A stretch of DNA of 8,742 bases, taken from NCBI GenBank assembly GCA_025999775.1, contig BNXT01000040.1:1-8742 (forward strand), read 5' to 3'. Each line of letters starts with the position of its first letter. The first letter of the stretch is position 1. The DNA is from Bacteroidia bacterium. GTDB taxonomy: Bacteria; Bacteroidota; Bacteroidia; Bacteroidales; P3. A program made the position numbers and the translations under genes. Under the pieces are notes generated by a model that saw nothing but the letters and a program-made list of their open reading frames with translations, did no database searches and was not told where the DNA came from. Positions 1-6,740 of this stretch are shown here, piece by piece.

Positions 1-1182
1 ATTTTGTGTTATGCGAAAAATATTGAAAACACTGAAGTAATTGGAATTCCTGTAGGTAATGAAGACCGATATAAATCACAAGATGAATATGTTGCTGAAC
101 GTGGAAAGTATTACTTACAAAAACTTGGAATGGGGACAATACAATATTCTATTTCTTTAGATTACCCTATTGAAACACCTGACGGATTGACTGTGATACC
201 TGCTGATAACAACAGTGGGAAAAAAGCTTGCTGGCGTTGGTCGAAAGCCAAGTATGAATGGGGTAAACAAAATGGGTTTGTTGAAATCAAGAAAGACAAT
301 AATGGCGTTTGGATTGTATATACTAAACAGTATCTTAATTGTGACAATGAAGGTACTATCATTAATCGAACACAACGACCAATGGGAATTATCAACGAAT
401 ATTCCAGCACGCAGTCTTCAAAATTATTAGAAACGATGGAACTTCAAAATACTTTCAACTACTCAAAGCCTGTTGATTTAATTAAGTACCTCTTAAGTCG
501 AATATCTTTAGATGAGGAATTCATTCTCGACTTTTTCTCTGGCTCTGCTACTACAGCCCATGCCGTAATGAAACTAAACGCAGAAGACGGTAACAATCGT
601 AAATTTATTATGGTACAACTTCCCGAAGCGACTGATGAAAAGAGCGAAGCCTTCAAAGCAGGCTACAAAAATATTTGTGAAATAGGCAAGGAACGTATTC
701 GTCGTGCAGGCTCAAAAATTGAAGAAGAATATGCTAAAAAAGCGGATATATTCACAGAAGGCGAAAAGAAATTGGATACAGGTTTCCGCGTTTTCAAACT
801 TGACAGTACCAATATGAAAGATGTCTATTACAGTGCCGGAGAGTATCAACAGAAAAATTTGTTGGATTTAATAAGCAATATCAAAGACGACCGCACGGAT
901 TTAGATTTACTCTATGGCTGTTTGATTGATTGGGGCGTTCCACTATCATTGCCGCATAAACAGGAAAAGATAAACGGGCAAACTGTTCATTTTGTGAATG
1001 AAACAGACCTAATCGCCTGTTTTGATGAAAATGTATCGGAAGAAACCATTCGTACCATAGCCAAACGCAAACCTATACGAGTTGTTTTTCGGGATGCTTC
1101 GTTCAAGGATAGTGCGGATAAGATTAATGTTACGGAGATATTTAAGGCGATTTCGCCGGAAACGACTGTGAAAGTGATTTAG
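1..1182 (+). CDS. mod: Type III restriction-modification DNA methyltransferase (Mod), C-terminal part, 5' end outside the window
   Basis: The frame is open from base 1 to a TAG stop at 1180-1182, giving 393 residues with no start in view. It is the modification subunit of a type III system: an SAM-dependent N6-adenine methyltransferase that protects an asymmetric site and gives Res its specificity. The SAM-binding motif I is seen as DFFSGSATTAH (bases about 529-561, residue 177 of the fragment), preceded by the usual KPVDLIKYLL segment (residue 156). In beta-class enzymes the catalytic DPPY lies before this motif, so it should be in the missing N-terminal part. Full-length Mod proteins are roughly 600-680 residues, so about 250 are off-window. 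Residues about 10-150 form the variable region where target recognition is expected. The tail (YYSAGEYQQ, YGCLIDWGVPL, RVVFRD, VTEIFK) is typical of type III Mod. Family call is firm; the target sequence cannot be read from this fragment. Confidence 0.95.
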   Translation: MLCYAKNIENTEVIGIPVGNEDRYKSQDEYVAERGKYYLQKLGMGTIQYSISLDYPIETPDGLTVIPADNNSGKKACWRWSKAKYEWGKQNGFVEIKKDNNGVWIVYTKQYLNCDNEGTIINRTQRPMGIINEYSSTQSSKLLETMELQNTFNYSKPVDLIKYLLSRISLDEEFILDFFSGSATTAHAVMKLNAEDGNNRKFIMVQLPEATDEKSEAFKAGYKNICEIGKERIRRAGSKIEEEYAKKADIFTEGEKKLDTGFRVFKLDSTNMKDVYYSAGEYQQKNLLDLISNIKDDRTDLDLLYGCLIDWGVPLSLPHKQEKINGQTVHFVNETDLIACFDENVSEETIRTIAKRKPIRVVFRDASFKDSADKINVTEIFKAISPETTVKVI

Positions 1183-1186
1183 TGTT

Positions 1187-1225
1187 TAGTTAGTAGTTAG
1201 TAGTTAGTAGAGTTTAGTTATTAGA
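1187..1225 (+). repeat. TAGTTAG heptamer tandem repeat, upstream arm of a complementary pair around the four-helix-bundle gene
   Basis: Three perfect TAGTTAG units occupy 1187-1207, followed by TAG, AGTTTAG (1211-1217) and TTATTAG (1218-1224). The block fills nearly the whole 44-bp gap between the mod stop and the next start. AGTTATTAGA at 1216-1225 is the exact reverse complement of TCTAATAACT at 1591-1600. TAGAGTTTAG at 1208-1217 is the exact reverse complement of CTAAACTCTA at 1585-1594. The two blocks could therefore pair in the transcript and enclose the gene. Confidence 0.8.
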
Positions 1226-1226
1226 T

Positions 1227-1595
1227 ATGGATAAGGAAAATACGGTACGATATAAGAGTAAGAGGTTTGCGGTAAGAATCGTAAACTTGTATAGATACTT
1301 GTGTGATAATAAAAGAGAATTTGTTTTATCTAAACAGATTTTGCGGAGTGGAACAAGCATTGGTGCTAATTTAGCGGAAGCCGAATATGGTATCAGTGAA
1401 AAAGATTTTTTGGCAAAAGTATATATTGCATTGAAAGAAGCTGCAGAAACAGTTTATTGGTTAGACCTTCTGTTTGAAACAACATACATTAATCAGAGTG
1501 AATATGAGTCAATAAAAAGTGATTGCGAGGAAATACTAAAGATGTTGAAATCAACCACTAAAACGTTGTCAAAAAAACTAAACTCTAAACTCTAA
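1227..1595 (+). CDS. Four-helix-bundle protein of the S23 / rRNA intervening-sequence family
   Basis: This 122-residue, basic, all-helical protein belongs to the family first known from open reading frames in 23S rRNA intervening sequences and related to the Avd accessory protein of diversity-generating retroelements. The family signature is clear: RSGTSIGANLAEAEYG (residues about 41-56), then SEKDFLAKVYIALKEAAETVYWLDLL (about 57-82). Length is normal for the family. No enzymatic residues are apparent; relatives form pentamers with a basic surface and are thought to bind nucleic acid. The ATG at 1227 follows the repeat block directly, and no other in-frame ATG gives a better N-terminus. The last residues, KLNSKL, are encoded by the downstream CTAAACT repeat, so gene and repeat are one unit. 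It ends 5 bp before the res stub. Its role here is unknown; it may be a passenger or a coupled partner of the restriction operon. Confidence 0.9.
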   Translation: MDKENTVRYKSKRFAVRIVNLYRYLCDNKREFVLSKQILRSGTSIGANLAEAEYGISEKDFLAKVYIALKEAAETVYWLDLLFETTYINQSEYESIKSDCEEILKMLKSTTKTLSKKLNSKL

Positions 1596-1600
1596 TAACT
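1578..1600 (+). repeat. CTAAACT heptamer repeat, downstream arm of the complementary pair
   Basis: Two CTAAACT units (1578-1584, 1585-1591) are followed by CTAATAACT. The block overlaps the last codons and the TAA stop (1593-1595) of the four-helix-bundle gene and ends at the ATG of the res stub. CTAAACT is the reverse complement of the AGTTTAG unit upstream of the gene, and the exact complementary 10-mers are 1591-1600 with 1216-1225. Confidence 0.75.
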
Positions 1601-1723
1601 ATGAGACTAAAATTCAAACACCAACGTTTTCAGGCGGATGCAGCAAAAGCAGTATGTGATGTTTTTGCTGGACAACCCTATAAAACAGTAAATTATGCCA
1701 TTGGTAAATTTTTAGTATATTAA
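1601..1723 (+). pseudogene. 5' stub of a res gene (first 34 codons), remnant or partial duplication
   Basis: The ATG at 1601 opens a 40-codon reading frame ending in TAA at 1721-1723. Its first 102 bases match the start of the intact res gene (3570-3671) at 92 of 102 positions, including a perfect 43-bp run (1608-1650 against 3577-3619). Both peptides contain KFKHQRFQADAAKAVCDVFA. The match stops abruptly after codon 34 (around 1702/3671), and six unrelated codons lead to the stop. No helicase motif is present, so it cannot act as Res. It lies 5 bp after the four-helix-bundle gene and 5 bp before the AlbA_2 gene, so it could still be translated as a leader that keeps ribosomes moving to the next gene. 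It is best read as the left scar of a displaced res gene; the matching right scar is at 6609-6698. Confidence 0.88.
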
Positions 1724-1728
1724 GAGTT

Positions 1729-3573
1729 ATGAAAAAAGTAATTAATGACGATTCGGGAAAATTTGATTTTCAAGAGTATATTGAAAATTTGGTACAAAAA
1801 CCGGAAGCTTTCGATATAGAATACAAAAGTGCTGCCGGAGGCTTCCCCGGTAGCTTTTGGGATACTTATTCTGCTTTTGCCAATTCGCAGGGAGGAACTA
1901 TTGTTTTGGGCGTTAAAGAAAAGGATGACTGTATTATAATAGAAGGACTTACGGAAGAGCAAATTTCTAAATACAAAAAAGATTTTTGGAATAGTATCAA
2001 TAATAAAAGTACCGTTTGTGTCAATTTACTTAAAGAAGATGATGTATTAGTTGGTGATTATCATGGCTGTGCGTTAATGGTATTCTATATTCCTCGCGCA
2101 AACAGAACTCAAAGACCGGTCTATCGAACAACGATTCCCTATAATGGCACTTTTAAACGAAACAATGAGGGCGACTACAAATGTACGGAGCATGAAATCC
2201 AACGAATGTTTGCCGATGCCGATGATACTATGCCGAGAGATGGACGAATTTTAACCGGATACTCTATGGATGATATTGACACTGATACACTCAAACAGTA
2301 TCGCCGGCTTTTTAGTGTCAGCAAGCCGAATCATCCATGGTTGGTGTTGGAAGATTTGCCTCTTTTGAAAAAATTAGGCGGATATAGAATAGATAGGGAA
2401 ACGAAGAAAGAAGGTTTTACGCTTGCCGGATTATTGATGTTTGGAAAAATAGAGAGCATCAACGACCCGGCTTGTGCGCCAAATTATTTTCCCGATTATC
2501 GTGAAGTATTAACAGAAAATCCAAACATCAGATGGACATATCGCATTTGTCCGGATGGAACTTGGGAGGCTAATTTATTCCAATTTTTCAAAAAAGTATT
2601 GCCACGAATGACTTCTGTGCTACCGAAGCCTTTCCGACTTGAGAATAATATCAGAATAGATGAATCGCCTGCTCATGTGTCTGTAAGAGAGGCATTTATA
2701 AATTGTCTGGTGCATGCCGACTACTCCGTCAATGCCGGTATCGTTTTAGAGCACAAAGTGGATAGGTTTATTTTTTCTAATCCGGGGAATATGCTGATTT
2801 CCAAAGCGCAATATTATGAAGGAGGCGAAAGTGTCTGCCGAAATAAATCATTGCAGCAGATGTTTATGCTTATTGGTTCTGCGGAAAAAGCCGGAAGTGG
2901 GGTAGATAAAATTTTATCAGGCTGGAGAGAAGTTAATTGGCAAAAACCATACGTAGAAGAAAAGGTTAATCCGGATAAAGTCGTATTGCTTTTACCGATG
3001 GAAAGTCTTTTGCCTCAAGATGTAAAAGAACAGTTAATCGAAATATTCGGAAAAGAGATAGAAAACATTGGATATGAAAAGCTTGTAGCATTGTCTATCG
3101 CTTGTGCAGAAGGAGAAGTGAACAATGATAGATTGCAATATCTAATAGACAAACACAGCAGTGATATATCAAAAATTTTGAAAGACCTTTGCAATCTTGG
3201 ATTTCTATATGCAACCGGTAAAGGGCGTGGTACAAAATATTATTTGACTAATAGTGTTGGAAATGTTGCAACCTCTGGCGGAAATGTTGCAACCTCTGGC
3301 GGAAATGTTGCAACCTCTGGCGGAAATGTTGCAACCTCTGGCGGAAATATTGCAACCTCAATGGATAAAAAGTATTTAAAGAAGGAGAAATTAGAATCAT
3401 TGATTATGAATATATGCGTTGATTTTACATCTTTAGATGAAATTGCATCTATTATTCAACGGAATATTCGTTATTTGAATAATCATATTATTCCACAAAT
3501 GGTGCAAGAAGGTAAATTAGAGCGTCTTTTTAGCGATAAGAATCATCCAAATCAAAAGTACAAAACAAAATGA
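1729..3573 (+). CDS. AlbA_2 domain and HATPase protein (Schlafen AlbA_2 / RecG-like putative transcriptional regulator type), inside the R-M operon
   Basis: The 614-residue protein has three parts. Residues about 24-150 form an AlbA_2 (Schlafen AlbA_2) domain, with EYK at 31-33 and the signature AFANSQGGTIVLGV at 49-62. Residues about 310-400 form a GHKL-type ATPase domain (HATPase_c_4), with REAFINCLVHADYS (320-333), SNPGN (350-354), RNKSLQQMF (371-379) and GSGVDKIL (389-396). The C-terminal part looks like winged helices (about 445-507 and 550-605), separated by a low-complexity linker of GNVATSG repeats (511-544). Such proteins are commonly annotated as ATP-binding or putative DNA-binding proteins; their biochemical role is poorly defined, and some relatives act in phage defence or regulation. 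The ATG at 1729 is 5 bp after the stub stop. The stop overlaps the res start as ATGA (3570-3573), indicating translational coupling. A regulator or accessory subunit of the restriction system is an inference from position only. Confidence 0.88.
   Translation: MKKVINDDSGKFDFQEYIENLVQKPEAFDIEYKSAAGGFPGSFWDTYSAFANSQGGTIVLGVKEKDDCIIIEGLTEEQISKYKKDFWNSINNKSTVCVNLLKEDDVLVGDYHGCALMVFYIPRANRTQRPVYRTTIPYNGTFKRNNEGDYKCTEHEIQRMFADADDTMPRDGRILTGYSMDDIDTDTLKQYRRLFSVSKPNHPWLVLEDLPLLKKLGGYRIDRETKKEGFTLAGLLMFGKIESINDPACAPNYFPDYREVLTENPNIRWTYRICPDGTWEANLFQFFKKVLPRMTSVLPKPFRLENNIRIDESPAHVSVREAFINCLVHADYSVNAGIVLEHKVDRFIFSNPGNMLISKAQYYEGGESVCRNKSLQQMFMLIGSAEKAGSGVDKILSGWREVNWQKPYVEEKVNPDKVVLLLPMESLLPQDVKEQLIEIFGKEIENIGYEKLVALSIACAEGEVNNDRLQYLIDKHSSDISKILKDLCNLGFLYATGKGRGTKYYLTNSVGNVATSGGNVATSGGNVATSGGNVATSGGNIATSMDKKYLKKEKLESLIMNICVDFTSLDEIASIIQRNIRYLNNHIIPQMVQEGKLERLFSDKNHPNQKYKTK
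3259..3360 (+). repeat. 21-bp tandem repeat, four perfect units plus one degenerate unit, inside the AlbA_2 gene
   Basis: Units at 3259-3279, 3280-3300, 3301-3321 and 3322-3342 are identical. Each starts GGAAATGTTGCAACC and ends TCTGGC. A fifth, 18-bp unit at 3343-3360 has one internal change (GTTGCAAC to ATTGCAAC) and ends in TCA. The unit encodes GNVATSG, forming a flexible linker between the two C-terminal winged-helix regions. Since 21 is a multiple of three, gain or loss of units keeps the frame. The perfect identity points to recent slippage or expansion. Confidence 0.97.
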
Positions 3574-6500
3574 AGTTAAAATTCAAACACCAACGTTTTC
3601 AGGCGGATGCAGCAAAAGCTGTATGTGATGTTTTTGCCGGACAGCCCTATAAAACAGCGAACTATGTCATTGACCCGGGTGCACTTGGTCAGATTCAATA
3701 TGATGCCGATTATTATACCGGTTTTAAGAATCATCCGATTATACCTTCTTTGACCGACAATATCATATTGGAACACATTCAGCAAATTCAACGCGGTCAA
3801 CATATCAAACCTTCCGGCAGTTTGGTTGGGAAGTACAACTTAACCATTGAGATGGAAACCGGTGTTGGCAAAACTTATACCTATATCAAAACCATTTATG
3901 AATTAAACAAGCAATATGGTTGGACGAAGTTTATCGTGGTTGTGCCGAGCGTGGCTATCCGCGAAGGTGTGCACAAAAGTTTTGAGATAACGCAAGAGCA
4001 TTTTGCCGAAGATTACAGCAAGAAAATACGGTTCTTTATATACAATTCCAAAAATCTGACCGATATAGAACATTTTGCAAGTGATAGTGCCATCAATGTA
4101 ATGATTATCAATTCGCAAGCCTTTAATGCTACCGGCAAAGATGCCCGCCGCATTGATATGAAGTTGGATGCTTTCAAAAGTCGTCGCCCGATTGAAGTGA
4201 TTGCCAAAACCAATCCCGTTTTGATTATTGACGAACCCCAATCGGTGGAAGGTGCAAAAACCAAAGAAGGGCTAAAGAAATTCAATGCTCTGCTCACGTT
4301 GCGCTATTCAGCTACCCACCGCAAAGACAGCATCTATAACATGATTTATCGCTTGGATGCTATGGAGGCATACAATAAGCGATTAGTAAAAAAGATTGCG
4401 GTGAAAGGTATTTCGGTAAGCGGCACAACAGCTACGGATGGCTATGTCTATCTGCAAAACATCAACTTATATAAAGATAAAAATCCCACAGCCCATATTG
4501 GTTTTGAGAAAAAAGGTGCGGAGTCCGTTCGTAAAGTAGTGTTAATGTTGAGCAAAGGAGATAATCTTTACGATAAATCGGGAGGCTTGGAAGAGTACCG
4601 CAACGGATATATTATAACAGATATTAATGGACAAAATAACTCCGTAACTTTTCAAAACGGCAAAAAACTATACACCGGAGATGTAGAAGGCTCTGTCAAT
4701 GAAAACCAATTAAGGCGCATCCAAATCCGCGAAACCATCCTTTCCCATATAGACAAAGAACGTGAATTGTTTCATAGGGGCATCAAAGTATTGTCTCTTT
4801 TCTTTATTGATGAAGTGGCAAAATACAGGTTATACGACCCGGAACGCAATGGCGAATATGCTGATATATTTGAAGAAGAATACAACGACATTGTAAATAA
4901 TCTGAATCCCTCTCTATTTGACCAACAGGAATATCTTGATTTTCTGAAAAGTACCGTAGCAACAAAGGCTCATGCCGGATATTTCTCAAAAGATAATAAA
5001 GGAAAACTGACGGACAGCAAATTAGAACGCGGAACAAAAGAATCGAATGATGTGGATGCTTACGATTTGATTATGCGTAACAAAGAACGATTGCTTGACA
5101 GAAAAGAACCTGTGCGGTTTATCTTTTCTCACTCTGCCCTTCGCGAAGGTTGGGATAATCCGAATGTTTTCCAGATTTGTACGCTTAAACAAAGTAGCGC
5201 CGAAGTTCGCAAACGCCAAGAAGTGGGACGTGGGTTACGCCTGTGCGTAAATTCACAGGGAGAACGGATGGATGTTGCTACATTAGGCGAGGAAGTCCAT
5301 GATGTAAATGTACTTACCGTCATCGCCAGCGAATCGTATGAATCATTTGCCAAAGGTTTGCAAACGGAACTGGCGGAAATTATTTCAGACCGACCACTTA
5401 GGGTTGACATTCAACTATTCAACGATAGAATTATCAAAACAGCAGAGGGCGAAACAACGGTTGTAACCAAAGATATGGCGCAAACGATATATGATTCTTT
5501 GGTAGAAAATCAATATGTCAGAAAAGGCGAACTCACCGATAAGTATTACGATGATAAAAAGCAAGGCGTTTTAAGTTTTGATGATGAAATTGCTGAGTAT
5601 AAAGAATCTATTGTAGATATTTTGGATTCCGTATATGATGCGAAACAATTAACTCCCGAAAACGCCCGTAAAAACAATGTAGAATTGCATTTCAGAAAAG
5701 AGAACTTCGAGCGTAAAGAATTTCAGGCATTGTGGAAGTTGATTCGTCCCAAATCGGCTTATATGGTAAAATTTGAAGGCGAAGAATTAGTAAACAAAGC
5801 CATTGCTGTGCTAAACAGCAAATTGCAAGTCTCTAAGATATATGTTAAGATTACCGAAGGAGTAATGCATAACATCCAATCTAAAGAGGCTTTGCAGACA
5901 GGGCAAGCGTTTGATGCCAATAAAACAAAATCCGAGAAAGTAGAACTAACATCCAATAATGCAGTCAAGTACGACCTCATAGGCAAGATTACAGAAGATA
6001 CAGGCTTGACACGCAAAACGATAGTGGAGATTCTCAATGGCATTGAAAAACCAGTATTTGACAAATTCAAAGATAATCCCGAAGAGTTTATCATGAAAGC
6101 TGCCGAACTGATTAATGAACAAAAGGCAACGGTTATCGTGCAACATATCGCCTACAATAAATTAGACGAATGTTATGATTCATCCTTGTTTACAGACCCG
6201 ACTATCAAAGGGCAAAACGGCATAAATGCAATGAAAGCAGAAAAGCATTTGTACGACTATGTTGTATATGATTCTCCACACACCGAACGTCCTTTTGCCG
6301 AAGAGTTGGAAAAGCGGGAAGAAGTCGCCGTTTATGTGAAACTTCCTCGTGGTTTCTATATCAATACACCAGTAGGAAAGTATAATCCCGACTGGGCGAT
6401 TGCGTTCAACGAAGGAACGGTCAAACATATCTACTTTGTTGCAGAAACCAAAGGAGATATGTCGTCTCTTGAGTTACGAGAGGTGGAAAGTGCAAAAATA

Positions 6501-6596
6501 TCTTGTGCAAGGAAACACTTTGAAGCTATCAGTAGTGACGAAGTGAGATATGATGTTGTGAGTTCGTATGAAGAATTGTTGAAAGTTGTAAGATGA
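3570..6596 (+). CDS. res: Type III restriction endonuclease subunit (Res), helicase-nuclease
   Basis: This 1008-residue protein is the ATP-dependent restriction subunit that acts with Mod to cleave DNA lacking methylation. It is about the usual family length (EcoP15I Res is about 970). SF2 motifs are all in order: Walker A ETGVGKT (96-102), DEPQ box (221-224), SATH (247-250), motif V region HSALREGWDNPN (521-532), and motif VI QEVGRGLRL (550-558). The C-terminal nuclease carries a PD-(D/E)XK site: PD at 940-941 and ETK at 959-961. No frameshift or lost residue is visible, so it should be active if Mod is intact. The ATG at 3570 overlaps the AlbA_2 stop by four bases (ATGA), and its N-terminus MKLKFKHQRFQADAA matches the conserved family start. 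A 5' copy of its first 102 bp lies at 1601. A divergent copy of its last 29 codons follows its stop, in the same frame. Confidence 0.97.
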   Translation: MKLKFKHQRFQADAAKAVCDVFAGQPYKTANYVIDPGALGQIQYDADYYTGFKNHPIIPSLTDNIILEHIQQIQRGQHIKPSGSLVGKYNLTIEMETGVGKTYTYIKTIYELNKQYGWTKFIVVVPSVAIREGVHKSFEITQEHFAEDYSKKIRFFIYNSKNLTDIEHFASDSAINVMIINSQAFNATGKDARRIDMKLDAFKSRRPIEVIAKTNPVLIIDEPQSVEGAKTKEGLKKFNALLTLRYSATHRKDSIYNMIYRLDAMEAYNKRLVKKIAVKGISVSGTTATDGYVYLQNINLYKDKNPTAHIGFEKKGAESVRKVVLMLSKGDNLYDKSGGLEEYRNGYIITDINGQNNSVTFQNGKKLYTGDVEGSVNENQLRRIQIRETILSHIDKERELFHRGIKVLSLFFIDEVAKYRLYDPERNGEYADIFEEEYNDIVNNLNPSLFDQQEYLDFLKSTVATKAHAGYFSKDNKGKLTDSKLERGTKESNDVDAYDLIMRNKERLLDRKEPVRFIFSHSALREGWDNPNVFQICTLKQSSAEVRKRQEVGRGLRLCVNSQGERMDVATLGEEVHDVNVLTVIASESYESFAKGLQTELAEIISDRPLRVDIQLFNDRIIKTAEGETTVVTKDMAQTIYDSLVENQYVRKGELTDKYYDDKKQGVLSFDDEIAEYKESIVDILDSVYDAKQLTPENARKNNVELHFRKENFERKEFQALWKLIRPKSAYMVKFEGEELVNKAIAVLNSKLQVSKIYVKITEGVMHNIQSKEALQTGQAFDANKTKSEKVELTSNNAVKYDLIGKITEDTGLTRKTIVEILNGIEKPVFDKFKDNPEEFIMKAAELINEQKATVIVQHIAYNKLDECYDSSLFTDPTIKGQNGINAMKAEKHLYDYVVYDSPHTERPFAEELEKREEVAVYVKLPRGFYINTPVGKYNPDWAIAFNEGTVKHIYFVAETKGDMSSLELREVESAKISCARKHFEAISSDEVRYDVVSSYEELLKVVR

Positions 6597-6608
6597 AAAA
6601 TAAATCAC

Positions 6609-6698
6609 AATGCTGTTGCCCGCAAGCATTTTGCCAAAATCAGCGATGGCAACGTGAAATACGATGTGGTAAACAGTTTTGAATCAATAACGCGATGA
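6609..6698 (+). pseudogene. 3' stub of a divergent res gene (last 29 codons), remnant
   Basis: Thirteen bases after the res stop, a stretch in the same reading frame encodes ARKHFAKISDGNVKYDVVNS and ends with TGA at 6696-6698. It aligns with the extreme C-terminus of the intact Res (ARKHFEAISSDEVRYDVVSS), with about half of the residues identical and different codon choices. It is therefore a second allele's tail and not a recent copy. It has no start codon of its own near the homology edge and is too short to function. Together with the 5' stub at 1601-1723, it brackets the AlbA_2 and res genes and is best explained as the right-hand scar of a replaced res. Confidence 0.85.
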
Positions 6699-6723
6699 GA
6701 GTTAAAAATAATAGTTTTTACTC
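6699..6723 (+). promoter_or_regulatory. Imperfect inverted repeat between the R-M operon and abiEi; possible terminator or AbiEi operator
   Basis: GAGTTAAAAA (6699-6708) pairs with TTTTTACTC (6715-6723) with one bulged T, around a 6-base loop (TAATAG). It begins immediately after the TGA of the res remnant and lies 18 bp before the abiEi start. There is no GC-rich stem and no T-run after it, so it is a poor intrinsic terminator. AbiEi-type antitoxins are known to repress their own promoters by binding inverted repeats, and this one is placed suitably. No convincing Bacteroidota promoter (TTTG / TAnnTTTG) is recognisable in this 42-bp gap. Confidence 0.35.
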
Positions 6724-6740
6724 GCATAAACTCAAACGAT

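Noticed and set aside
157..410. Two overlapping minus-strand frames opposite mod, and a plus-strand frame at 215-430 in another phase
   Set aside because: They lie inside the well-supported Mod coding frame and have no recognisable protein features; they are shadows.
1..1182. Mod truncated or a pseudogene because DPPY and the start are missing
   Set aside because: The frame is open at base 1, so the missing part is simply outside the window; the visible part has no internal defect.
1601..1723. Stub as a dedicated small functional gene
   Set aside because: It is a near copy of the res start that stops abruptly at codon 34, which fits a remnant better; a translational leader role remains possible.
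3259..3360. CRISPR-like array
   Set aside because: The 21-bp units abut directly with no spacers and encode an in-frame peptide repeat.
3259..3360. Phase-variable on/off repeat tract
   Set aside because: The unit is 21 bp, a multiple of three, so copy changes do not shift the frame.
3576..6428. Many minus-strand open frames of 65-112 codons opposite res
   Set aside because: All are antisense to a gene with continuous helicase and nuclease motifs, and none shows a domain or plausible start context.
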